From: Saururus chinensis | Taxonomy: Eukaryota; Streptophyta; Magnoliopsida; Piperales; Saururaceae | NCBI GenBank assembly: GCA_035235625.1 | Contig: CP141148.1 | Location: forward strand, 21,825,057 to 21,889,056 | Reading direction: 5' to 3' | DNA: 64,000 nucleotides | Shown: positions 33,866 to 43,670 of the stretch, piece by piece | Numbering within the stretch: the first letter of the stretch is position 1 | Layout: each line of letters starts with the position of its first letter | The notes under the pieces: generated by a model | What the model saw: the letters and a program-made list of their open reading frames with translations, nothing else | What the model was told of the DNA's origin: nothing | Database searches by the model: none | Program-made: the position numbers and the translations under genes

Positions 33866-34108
33866 ATGCGGGAGATCCTGCACATCCAGGGTGGGCAGTA
33901 TGACAACCAGATCAGGGAAAAGTTCATGGAGGTGGCCTGCGTCGATCGCAGTACCGACCCAATCGGCTGCTACCAGGGTACCTCCGACATGCAGCTGAAG
34001 AGCATCAATATCTACTATAATGAAGCCAGTTGCGGCTGGTTTGTCTCCCGTGCAGTCCTCATGGACCTCGAGCCTGGGACTATGGACAACCTCCGAACCA
34101 GGCCCTAA
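33866..34108 (+). pseudogene. Beta-tubulin N-terminal fragment (captured)
   Basis: 80 codons, starting [11 protein letters not shown], with [25 protein letters not shown] and a stop at 34106-34108. This is the first ~80 residues of beta-tubulin, the GTP-binding microtubule subunit of about 445 residues. The MREI autoregulation tetrapeptide is intact. The conserved Cys of QCGNQI is Tyr and its Gly is Asp, and several other core residues differ, so it cannot be functional. The similarity ends near RTRP, before the first intron position expected for plant beta-tubulins. It lies between the middle LTR and the 3' LTR of the Tat element, so it is a transduced host gene piece. Several substitutions show it has been drifting for a long time. 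Confidence 0.9.
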
Positions 34109-34480
34109 GGCTAGATCTACCACTCTTTGGACACTGCCCCGCCTTTCTCACTTCCACCGCGGTTCCATCTTCCTCTCCCTCAAGCCATCGCATCACCACC
34201 GCCTTGCGCCATCAATCGCACAAGGATAAAAAAAAAATGATCTTTGGCCATTGCAGCAGCAGTACGGTCAAGATGCGCCATGACTTCTCCCTGCCCGGCC
34301 GCTGGTCGCCTAAGTAGTCCATCACATACAGCAAAGCGACGCCTCGACCACAAGCGGGCACAGACGCCGCAGTGGATGAAGAAAAACAAAAAAAAAATTG
34401 AAGAAGAAGAGAAATAAGAGCGAAGAAACAAAAAAAAGCTACTCATCTTGCAATCAATCCTGAGAAACAAAATTCCGTTG
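34109..34480. other. Second GC-richer captured segment
   Basis: It follows the tubulin fragment and remains far richer in C and G than the element (CTTCCACCGCGGTTCCATCT, CTGCCCGGCCGCTGGTCGCC) up to about 34380, then becomes A-rich. Short frames on both strands (76-96 codons) match no family I know. It is probably further host DNA captured with tubulin, or a second host fragment. Confidence 0.45.
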
Positions 34481-34639
34481 TGTGTTGCAGGGGTTTTTAT
34501 ATTAGAACAGACGATGTCGATGAAGATTAGGATTTGTATTTAGATAGGTTGTTGTAAATTTGTTACAAGTTACAACTCTTTCAATTCAAATATCACTTAT
34601 GATTCTTAGAGTTTGTTAAATAATCCGGGTTTTGGGATT

Positions 34640-34900
34640 TGTTTGTTATCATTGTTAAGATACTGGATAATCAGACAAAGGTCTAACTCCATTAGGTTTG
34701 GATGTTGGAACCAGTTCAAACTCCCAATCAGTCTCAATAACATGGTACGTGAAGTTTTGATACTTATAACGTGGGACCAGTTTAAACTCCCAATGAGAGT
34801 GAGAGTTCAAATAATAAGGTATGTGAAGTTTGGACAATTATAACGTGGGACCAGTTCAAACTCTTAATGAGAGTCTGATCCCCTAAATCTTCATAATAGT
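34640..34900. repeat. Tandem GTGGGACCAGTTCAAACTC repeats
   Basis: The motif (TGGAACC/GTGGGACC)AGTTYAAACTCCCAAT...ATRGTAYGTGAAGTTTKGA...TTATAACGTGGGACCAG recurs three times at about 90-bp spacing (34709, 34778, 34848). It lies inside the 3' part of the Tat composite. No coding frame fits all copies. Confidence 0.65.
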
Positions 34901-35063
34901 CCGGATTGCCTCCAAAGTTTGGATAGTGTAGGACATAAAAATAAATAAATTTGTGATGTAATTTCTCCCACTAGTCACAATGTTCCCCTCTAAGGGTTAT
35001 TACCCTAATAAAAAAACTGAAATGAAAGAAAGAAAGAAGAAAGAAGGATGATCATGAAGAAAT

Positions 35064-35357
35064 TTATGGAGGAAGAATTCCTTCTCTCATCAATTCTTCT
35101 TTTACATCATCAAAAAAAATAATACAGCCACACTCTAGATCTTCAACGTAAAAAAGATATCCTTGAGCAAGAATAAAGCCGGGGAGTCGTACATCTCTTA
35201 AATGCTCTACAACAGCACCTCTGCGAGCTCTCATTATGCTTTCTATGGACCTATCAATTACAACTTCAGAAATTCCTTCAAAATGTAGACGAGTACCATA
35301 TAAAGCAGTTTGAACAGCAAGTAACTCATTTGGAGAATTCGATGGAAGGCCAGGCAT
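35064..35357 (-). CDS. Unidentified 97-codon open frame inside the Tat composite
   Basis: An open minus-strand frame begins MPGLPSNSPNELLAVQTALY. It contains FEGISEVVIDRSIESIMRAR and ends with DVKEELMREGILPP. The composition is that of an ordinary globular protein, not of low-complexity or repeat-derived sequence. It reads like an exon or fragment of a larger gene, but I do not recognise the family. It lies antisense to the retroelement, just before the polypurine tract and 3' LTR, in the same segment that holds the tubulin fragment. It may be another captured host piece. No splice sites or promoter were identified. Confidence 0.3.
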   Translation of the reverse strand: MPGLPSNSPNELLAVQTALYGTRLHFEGISEVVIDRSIESIMRARRGAVVEHLRDVRLPGFILAQGYLFYVEDLECGCIIFFDDVKEELMREGILPP

Positions 35358-35423
35358 AATTTCTAATCATACTCTTTTCTGAGGTGTACAGTTACGCTTA
35401 TAAAAATGATCCAATGTTATCCC

Positions 35424-35437
35424 TCGGAGGGGCTGTT
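35424..35437 (+). other. Polypurine tract region of the Tat element
   Basis: CGGAGGGGCTGTT directly precedes the TG of the 3' LTR, the position where plus-strand DNA synthesis is primed. The purine run is short (GGAGGGG). Confidence 0.5.
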
Positions 35438-35542
35438 TGTTGACATTTTTTTTTTTAAAACAAAAAGAGTCAAAAGAGACAGTCCAAAAATTTTGAAGCT
35501 TAACTAGCTCCAAAGTAGACAAAGTCTTTAAAGCTGACTAAG

Positions 35543-35589
<47 letters not shown>

Positions 35590-37243
35590 AAGAAGAAATT
35601 ATCATATTATACATATGTAGAAATAAGACAAAACTTATAACAATTTTTTTTAATTAAGTAAACCCCTACAAGTTTCACACCAAATCAAAATAACAAAAGG
35701 CTAAGTGAGACCCCACGGACGCCACATCTAATTAGCCATTGAATTAAAAGGCTAAATGAAACCGTCGTAAGTCTCACATCAAATTAGCCATTACATTAAA
35801 ATCATAAGACACTAAGTGAGACCCCCTATGGGTCCCACATCAAATTAGCCATCAAATCAAAATTACAAAAGGCTAAGTGAGATCCACATGAGTCCCACGC
35901 CAAATTAGCAGTTAAATTAAAATCACAAGAGGCTAAGTGCGACCCCCATGGGTCCCACATTAAATTAGGCATCAAATCAAAGTTACAAAAGGCTAAGTGA
36001 GACCCACATGAGCCCCACATCAAATTACGCATTAAATTTAAATCACAAGAGGCTAAGTGAGACCCACATGGGTCCCACATCAAACTAGCCATCAAATTAA
36101 AAAGAAAAAAAACTGAATGAAACCCACATGGGTCCCACATCAAATTAGCCAAATTGAAATATGAGACCTAATATAAGTATCACACAAAGAATAGACTTTA
36201 AAATAAATCTTAAAGTCTAAATGATGATTTTATGACCCACCTCCTAAATAGTAGTTAATAATGGAGAAAAGGCAAAAGAAAATAATAACAAAAAAATTTA
36301 TACATGGTGCACTAAACTAAGGAAGGAAAATTAGTTAAGTCCCCATGTATAGTGGGCCCCTACACTTTTAAAGAATCTCCACTTAACTAATAAAATTATT
36401 TTTTTGAGCAGACTAAGTCAAAACTTCTTTTGCTAGTTACTGACATTAAAAAAAATGAATGAAATGAAAAAGTAGGGAAAAGAAAAAGTCAAACCACTAC
36501 CACATGCCAAGTGGTCTTCCCCACTAACTCACTTCCCACCAATTACTCCACTAATTCACTATCCACTTCCCACAAACTACCCCGCTAACTCACCACCATC
36601 TCCCACTACTTTATCCCAAGACACAACCCTAATACTATAAATACCCTCTTCTTTTCATAAAGGGGGGCTTTTAGCAGACAAGTCTAAGAAGCCTTTACAA
36701 AGTCTAAAGCTTTCCATCTCAAAGGAAAACATTCCACCAAGAAGAGAAGAAGACTCCAAGAAGAAAGCTCGTCCGCCAAGTCCTTCAAATGTTTCTTTCT
36801 CAAAGCATCCTTTCAATTCCAAGGATTCAATCTCAAGGAGTTTGCAAGGAGTTTGATGTAAGAGAAGTTGCAAAAAGCAAAGGAAAGAGGATTCTCAATC
36901 TTAAAGACAAAAAGGCATAGAAATGATGAGTTCTTACATGTGATCTTCTTCATTTTCATTGTGTTCTTTCTTTTTAATACTTGTAATCATTTTTGATAAC
37001 TTCAATATTCTCATTCTTTCTCTACTTCTAATTTGTCTTTATTTTTTCGTCATTTAATCGAAGGGTTTGAAAATTGATTAATTACTACTACTCTATCCAA
37101 AATTTTAAAGAGTAGTAGCAATTGGCCAAGAGAGGATCATTCTACAAAAGAAAAAAAGTTTCTTCTCTATCTCTTGCAAAGAAGGGATTATTCTATCTCT
37201 TCTCTTGTATTGTGCATAGGGAACCAACCGAAATCCCTCAACA
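35438..37243 (+). repeat. 3' LTR of the Tat element (1806 bp)
   Basis: From TGTTGACATT to CCCTCAACA. It contains a GA-repeat tract (about 35555-35586), absent in the 5' LTR, the ~60-bp tandem repeats at 35695-36150, and a TATA box at 36636-36643. Relative to the 5' LTR it has the extra CATAAAGGGGGGCTTTT block. Confidence 0.85.
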
Positions 37244-37248
37244 AGCCT
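37244..37248. repeat. Target-site duplication AGCCT (right)
   Basis: Right copy of the 5-bp duplication flanking the Tat element. Confidence 0.85.
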
Positions 37249-37687
37249 CACATCAGATTTTAAGACTTATGACATACATATGATTTCTTGACATAATTTT
37301 AACAAATAAATTAAACATATGACGCATATGTTCTTACAATCTCCCCATTGGATATTTCTTGTCAAAACACTACACATTTGAAAATTAATATAAAATTACA
37401 ACTCTTGACATAGTGCATTGATTTGCAAATTGTACATAATAACTTGACACTACAAAGACTTAACATAAACTCAATTAACATAAACTCATTAATTTGTAAT
37501 TGAGCTTGAAAAGCCTAGTATAAACCTGTACTTACCTTGCACACTTAAACTCAAATTGATTTACGTAGCACTGTCCAATTAATTATAACGATAAGTACTT
37601 TAATTTTCATTAATCTCTTCTCCCCTTTTTGACATAAATAGACAAAAATAGAGACATAATTAATAAAAATATACAACCCTGAGATTT
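37249..37687 (-). mobile_element. Copia LTR part 2 and 3' internal end
   Basis: On the minus strand, AATGGGGAGATTGTAAGAAC at about 37360-37335 is the classic polypurine tract and LTR start (TGTAAGAACATATG) of SIRE/Maximus-type copia elements. Above it, TCAAAAAGGGGAGAAGAG (near 37630) is internal 3' sequence of such an element. The LTR runs down to 37249 and continues beyond the gypsy insertion at 20125-18965. Confidence 0.6.
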
Positions 37688-38110
37688 CAAAAAGGTGTTG
37701 CAACTTATCTTTAATGCAAGATTAAAGATTTTCACAAGGCCAAAGTCAAGATAACAAGAGGTGCTTGTTGAAGACTAGAAGGAGAACGAGACAAGCCAAG
37801 GAGGTGACAATTTCAAATGCTTGAGAGACTTAAAGGCCAACAACAAAGATCTAAATAAGATGAGCTTTTGTTATAATGTAAACATGGTTGGTGGTTTGCT
37901 TGTGACCACGTAAAGTCTTGGTTTCTAGTGTATTGATTTGGTTCCTTTGGAACTACCGTGGTTTTTTACCCTAACTGGGGTTTTCTATGTAAATTGTTGT
38001 GTTTATGTGTGGATTGAATCACGGTTGATTGATTGATTCATCATGAGAGTGCACTTGGAGATAATATAAACTTGCTTCTGCTTAGCAAAAAAATTTTGCA
38101 AAAAAAGATA
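37688..38110 (+). mobile_element. Second copia LTR fragment, plus orientation
   Basis: Matches 19080-19420 in inverted orientation: GTGTTGCAACTTATCTTTAA, GGCCAACAACAAAGATCTAA, GTTGGTGGTTTGCTTG, GTGTGGATTGAATCACGG. It ends near CTTGCTTCTGCTTAGC, followed by the internal region of a plus-strand copia element. Confidence 0.6.
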
Positions 38111-38354
38111 GAACTCTTACTTCTTGCTTGTCAAAGTACTAGTTATAGGAACAATCTAGTAATCCGCTAGGTCGATTAGACGGATACTAAACTCTCAATT
38201 TGTAGCTAAGGATTAATTATTAAAAATTTGATTTTACTTCATGATATCAATCTGATTTGACATGTTAGTGCATAATTATCTTGCTTAATCTTGCTTATGT
38301 TTCCTAAAAGAAGTGTTCTGTTGACTTTGTTTACCTGTGTTTTTTTGGTTCATC

Positions 38355-39400
38355 ATGTCTAGTTTATATTCTTCTAGTGATAATGAGGATTTAGATTTTA
38401 AAAATCTTTATAGACAAGCCATTGAATCGAGTAAAAAGTGTAAGAAGTTAAAGAAAATTATCAAAGCTAATGCAGAGACAACTGAATCCATTTCTATTAA
38501 ACAATTTCAATTTGTTGAAGATAAAGAAAAACTAGAAAAAAAAGTTCAAACCTTAATAAATGAACTTGACAAAGAGAGGATAAAATCTAGATCTTTAAAA
38601 GATTAGTTTGTGTCTACTAATGAAGAAGATAATGTCTTCAAATATGAGAAAAGTAATCTTCTAGTAAAGATAACATTCTTAGAGAATGAAGTTCATCAAA
38701 GAGTATAGACAAATAAGGCATCTTTGAAGAATATTGAAGATCTAGGGAATGAATTAAAATTTTCAAATGGAAAATTGAAATATTTCACTTTAGGGTAAGA
38801 GAAATTGGACAAACTTTTATACATGGGACAAGATAGTAGTGATAAACAAATATTAGGGTTTAGAAAGTGAAATTCTACTACTTCTAAGGGTGTTACTTAG
38901 TTTGTCAAAGCTAAAGGACCCATACACACTAGGAAGGTGGTTCCACATGTTGACAATGTATCAAAATCTAAGAATCCTCCTTAGAATCAAAGTCCAAAGT
39001 CTAATCATAGGAAAGGACATAAAAAGCGCGATAATCAAAAGTCCTATGAAGAGTTATGGTGCTCCTAAGAAGAATTAGACAAATTCAAGCCATAAAGTAC
39101 AACATGAATCTCTTTAGTCAATGTGTTATAAACAAATAAAAAACTAAGGAGAGTTATGGTGCTTCATACTTGAATAATTTTCCTAAGAAGAAGAAATAAA
39201 TCAATTCATACTATAGGAAACCTCAAAACAAAATCACATATATTAGAAAATACGTACAAAACTCTAGACCAAAGAAGGTTACTCAAGACAATAAGAAAAA
39301 AACTTTACAAAATTGGATTAGAAATGATGTCTTAGAGAACTTTAGATCTAAGTTAATGGAACAAGGAAGTCTACCTTAGGTTGCCTTAGGATTGATCGGC
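38355..39400 (+). pseudogene. Copia gag pseudogene (SIRE/Maximus-like)
   Basis: ATG at 38355 opens MSSLYSSSDNEDLDFKNLYR and a Lys/Glu coiled-coil-like stretch to a TAG at 38604-38606. After stops and frame changes, EKLDKLLYMGQDSSDKQILG and VKAKGPIHTRKVVPHVDN follow (about 38800-38960), typical of the gag tail in SIRE/Maximus copia elements. Protease, integrase and RT are missing. Numerous TAG and TAA codons make it non-functional. Confidence 0.6.
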
Positions 39401-40220
39401 TAGGCAAGGCTAAAAAGTCTTACATCTCTAATTAAAAGATATTGATTTGTGTCGATAATTTAATTCTTTCTATTATTTGGACATTCATGCTTTTAGTTTT
39501 ATCTCATTTTTTTTCTTTGTTTTTAAGAGGTTTGAATTCATAGGTTTTGAATAAAAAAAATAGAATATGATAAAAAACACAAAAATATTAGTGTAGCTTT
39601 TGCTTGGTTTTGAAATTAGCTTTGTTTTTGTTTTTTATAAAGTTCAGATTTGTAGATATTTTGAGATTAATTTTCTTTTAAGATGAAAAACAACATGATT
39701 AGTGGTCAAATATACCTTAACTAAGAGAATAATACACAAAGGAGAGTAAATATCAACTTGATTTTCTTTTTCTTGATGTTGCAATTCTCTAATTTTTTTA
39801 AAAAAACTAGCACACATCATGTTCAGACTCAAGTCACTTTTAAGTATGAACATCAAGAGAGAACTCTTAAACATAAGTTGACTTAGGCATTTGGAATTTG
39901 GTGGAGTCTAGGTGATCAAATTAGATGTTTGTTGTTGGCTTGATTTTTTATGTTTTGGTTTCTTCATTGGTGATATTTGTTGGTGGCAATGTTTTTTGCT
40001 TTTTTTTTTTTGGTTATGTGGAATTGGTACTAATGGAAGGACCTAAAATTAACTTCTTATGTTTCTTGCCTTTTATTCAAAGTTATGATTTTTTTTACAT
40101 ATTGTATTGATTGCCTCAACTTAACTTTTTATACATGTTCTTAGATTTTTTTTGTTTATATATTACTTATCTTTCTCATGTTAGTGTGTAATTAATATAG
40201 GTTTGTTTATGTACTTTCTC
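39401..40220. other. AT-rich spacer between copia and hAT remnants
   Basis: No open frame, repeat or transposon end is recognisable. It may contain the 5' part of the hAT element. Confidence 0.3.
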
Positions 40221-40224
40221 TACA

Positions 40225-41400
40225 TAATAAGGAAACTTTAAGCAATGCTTTGATGACTTCTTTTCTTAAGTGGAACATTGATCATAAGTTGTCTACAATT
40301 ACAGTGGATAATTGTTCAACTAATGATAGTGTAATCAATTGTTTGAGACATGGTTTATTGGAATCTCATGCACTTTTATAAGATGGGCAAATTTTACACA
40401 CAAGATGTTGTGCACACATTAAATTTGATTGTTCAAGATGGCCTTCAAATGATCAAAGATGGAATAGAAAAAGTTTGTGAATGTGTTGTCTTTTGGACGA
40501 CAATGCCATCACGTATTGAGAAGTTTGAGGATGCAGTCAAACAATTGCGAATTCCATGCACTAAAAAATTGAGTTTGGATTACAAAACTTGGTGGAATTC
40601 AACTTTTTTCATGCTTCAAACTGCTTTAGAATATAAAGATATTTTCCTCGTTTGAAACAACGTGAAAGGTGGCATATATGGAAGATTACCAAATGAGAAT
40701 GAATAGAGACTTGCAAGGGAGATTTGTTATAAGTTGAAGTTTTTTTCTAGTGTGACTGAAATCTTTTTTGGATTGCAATATCTCACTGCTAATTTATTTT
40801 TTTCCTAATGTCTATGAGGTTAGGATGGCAATAACACAATGAAAAATGTCTTTAAATGATGATAATCACTTTATAGCAAAGTCTATGTGTAACAAATTTT
40901 AGAAATATTCGGATGTTTGCTCACTTGTGATGTTGGTAGTCATTGTCTTGGATCCTAGATAAAACATGAGGATTGTTGAGTATACATATCCCCGTCTTTA
41001 TAAAGATGAAGTTCAAGCATATAAACAACTTGAAATGGTTTGCACAAATGTGTATGAGCTATTTGAGGAATATCAATCAACAAGTGTTGACACTTTTCCA
41101 CTTGAACATGTGTCAAGTAGATCTTTAGAAATAGACCTGCTTGCTAGTTTTGACAGGTTTATCACTAGCACCGTGAGTGGTCAACAAGTGAAGTCTAAGG
41201 TGGATCACTACTTGGAGGAACCTAACCATCCTCTGTGTTCAGATTTTGATATTTTAGGTTGGTGGAAGAACAATGCAGCTAAATACCCTGCTATTTCATT
41301 AATATCTTGTGATATAACCATGGGAGTCGATTAGCTCTAGAGATTATAGAAGCTTTGATGTGTTCAAAAGATTGGATATTTATTGAGAAATAAGTAGACG
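40225..41400 (+). pseudogene. hAT transposase pseudogene (Ac / RICESLEEPER type)
   Basis: The core shows LSTITVDNCSTNDSVINCL (catalytic Asp, near 40300), then VVHTLNLIVQDGLQMIKDGI, LDYKTWWNSTFFML and, in 40966-41334, YPRLYKDEVQAYKQLEM. The C-terminal dimerisation domain has VKSKVDHYLEEPNHPL, FDILGWWKNNAAKYPAISLI and a final LMCSKDWIF-like end. Transposases of this type cut and paste hAT elements. Stops lie at 40654, 40962 and 41334, and about 100 residues between the two open parts are garbled. No BED zinc finger is seen. Host-domesticated hAT genes have the same architecture, but this one is broken. Confidence 0.8.
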
Positions 41401-41854
41401 ATTGTGTGAAATGCATATTCACTTCTATAACTTATTGTATTATGTTTATGACGGTCAATGTTCTACATCATTTGCATCAACATCTATGTCAAATAATGTT
41501 GATTCTGAGTAGATGTAAACAATAGTTATTTGTGTTGTATATATCTTGATTGTCTCACGTGTTGTAATATCTAATTTGTGTAAAATAATTTTTTCTTTAT
41601 GCGGGGATTCAGACAAAAAACTTGATGAGAATGTCATATGGTTTAGAACTTTGAATTTTAGATATGTGTAATGAAAATTATTTTGTAATGGAGCTTGAAA
41701 CTTGTTTGTCTTGAGATGGTTATGGTGTTTTGTATGTGACTTGATGAAAACTATTTAATAGACTTTAGATGTTTAACTTGTTTAGAGATATTGGTTATGG
41801 TGTTTTAGAAATTTAAATGTTGATTGTTAAGTGGTAGTGAATATGTGGGTGTTG

Positions 41855-42063
41855 TTCATATCTTAGAACAATACTATAGCAGGTTGGGAGGCCTTTTGAT
41901 ATTGAGTTTTGAATTTGAGTATTGATTACATTATGGGGATATGTATTGGGTTAATGCCTTTTGATATTGGGTTTTGGATATGTATTGATATTACCTTTTG
42001 AAATTGGGTTATGGATTTGAGTATTATTCATATCTTAGAACAATACTATAGCAGGTTGGGATG
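41855..42063. repeat. 172-bp spaced duplication
   Basis: TTCATATCTTAGAACAATACTATAGCAGGTTGGGA occurs at 41855 and 42027. Between them a TTTTGATATTGGGTTTTGGA-type unit recurs three times. It follows the hAT transposase remnant and may be part of the element's 3' flank. Confidence 0.7.
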
Positions 42064-42199
42064 TATTTTGGATCCTCAAAATTTTAAGAATTCAATAGAA
42101 GACTTCACAATGATTTTTTTTGTTTGGTCTATTAAGTAGTTGTTTTTGTATTAAATATTTAAGCAAAAAATATAACAAAAATAGGGTTGTTATGTCTGT

Positions 42200-42450
42200 T
42201 TTTTTTTAATTCAGTTCAGATCGGGTGGTAAATTATTCGAGTCGGGTCAAGTCAGGTTATGGGTTATTTGGGTTAGGTTTATATGCTATTCGGGTTGGGT
42301 TGGGTCCGGTTTGGGTTTTGATTCTACCATTAGGAGTTGGGTTTGGTATTAAATTTTTAACCCATGATGAGTTTGGCATAGGATTTGGATTTTGACTTTT
42401 TAAATGGTATCAGATTCAGGTTTACCAAAACCCGACACGAACCCAACCCA
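42200..42450. repeat. GGGTYGGGTT-rich segment
   Basis: Strings of GGGTTGGGTCCGGTTTGGG, TCGGGTCAAGTCAGG and, further on, the complement CCCGACACGAACCCAACCCA. Facing GGGT and CCCGAACCC motifs of this type are common in the subterminal regions of plant hAT elements, and the location 0.8-1.0 kb behind a hAT transposase fits. No exact terminal repeat was found. Confidence 0.45.
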
Positions 42451-42829
42451 ATGGCATCACTAAGTGTGCCTATTCCTTCAATTTTTATTGTACTCTCATC
42501 TCCAAATATTACTCTCCCATCAAGTTTTTCTATCAAGTGTGTGAACCTAAATTTGTCTTTAGTCATGTGTTTTCAACAACCATTTTCTATACACTATATG
42601 TTAGAGTGTTGAGTTTTCATGACTACGTGCACAATTCATGACTATGTGCACAACATTGCATTTTAAGTTTTCTTTCTTAACCCAAATTGTTTTAGCTGTC
42701 ACAAACTTTTGAGGAACACTTGAGGTTTTGACAAGATCATACTTTCTAATTGGTTTTGCATTCAACTTTTGTGCCTTCTTGTGTATTCCACCTATTAAAA
42801 TTTCTTAGTAAATCTTTTGTTGTGTGAGG

Positions 42830-43670
42830 CACACCCCAAGATTTTTAAATCCATTTTTATGAATGAAACATTTGACAAGTTATCTCAAAATATGAGCCAA
42901 CCATTCTTCAAACATATAAGTACTAAATCAGAGTAAAATAATATTCCAAGTCAAATTATATCTTAAATCACATAGGGTCTTGCCCGAGTACATGTTTGAA
43001 TATCTTGATATGCACAAATACCAACAATTATATACCTTTAAGTAAGAAACAATAAACATTCCAAGTGGCCTAACAACATTGTCCTTACTAACATCCAAAG
43101 TCCTAAAATAACTTTAACCTTGCAAGAAACCTGCATCACTCGATGCTGAGTACATGAATATACCGAGTGGGATGGCTAAACAAGTATAATATAATAACAA
43201 TGCACATGAGTACACTACATCATTAGTAAATCCACAACTATCATATCCAATATAGCAATCATCTTTATCACCACTCATAAAATATTCATAAATGATTTCA
43301 CAAAATTTGAAACATCATAATGTGACTTTGCTTAAGAGTCTTGCTCTATAAGTGCAAGTTATAAGGTTCTATATGACAGGGTATTCATGTTTAGAGAACT
43401 GTCTTGCCTCACTAGACCATAAACTACTCACAACCATACCTTAGTACTTTTGAATCTGCCCATCCATCCACGCCATCAATCTGAGGCTCACAACGGCTCA
43501 CGGTCCCAAGTGGATAAAATCCAAATTTCCATGATCATTGGAACCTCATGTATTGTGGTGCAAAGGACTAGTTATCTTTTAATTTTTTAGTCCATTCAAA
43601 TACATCTCCCAGGCTAGAGAAGCAATTCTATATAACTTCCATCCTTAGAAAGGGGGAAGATCATGGTCCT
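42830..43670 (-). mobile_element. Chromovirus LTR fragment
   Basis: It parallels 15853-16760 of the Del/Tekay-like LTR: CACACCCCAAGATTTTTAAA at the start, CCTGCATCAC...GAGTGGGATGGCTAAACAAG, ATCTCCCAGGCTAGAGAAGCAATTC and GAAAGGGGGAAGATCATGG. It stops at the Athila-like LTR boundary at 43671. Coding sequence is absent. Confidence 0.55.

Larger units (their letters stand above)
20131..37243 (+). mobile_element. Full-length Tat-lineage Ty3/gypsy retrotransposon (17.1 kb)
   Basis: Starts TGTAGACATT, ends CCCTCAACA, and is flanked by AGCCT. Order: 5' LTR, primer-binding region, leader and gag, protease, RT, RNase H, second RNase H, integrase, tandem array, truncated third LTR, captured host segment, 3' LTR. 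RT-RNase H-integrase order is Ty3/gypsy. The extra RNase H, very long LTRs and a tandem array behind pol are Tat/Ogre features. Every domain has stops or frameshifts, so it is dead. The matching duplication means the whole composite was either inserted as a unit or rearranged after insertion. Confidence 0.85.

Noticed and set aside
33866..34108. Functional beta-tubulin gene
   Set aside because: Only 80 residues, key GTP-binding residues altered, a stop at 34106, and placement inside a retroelement.
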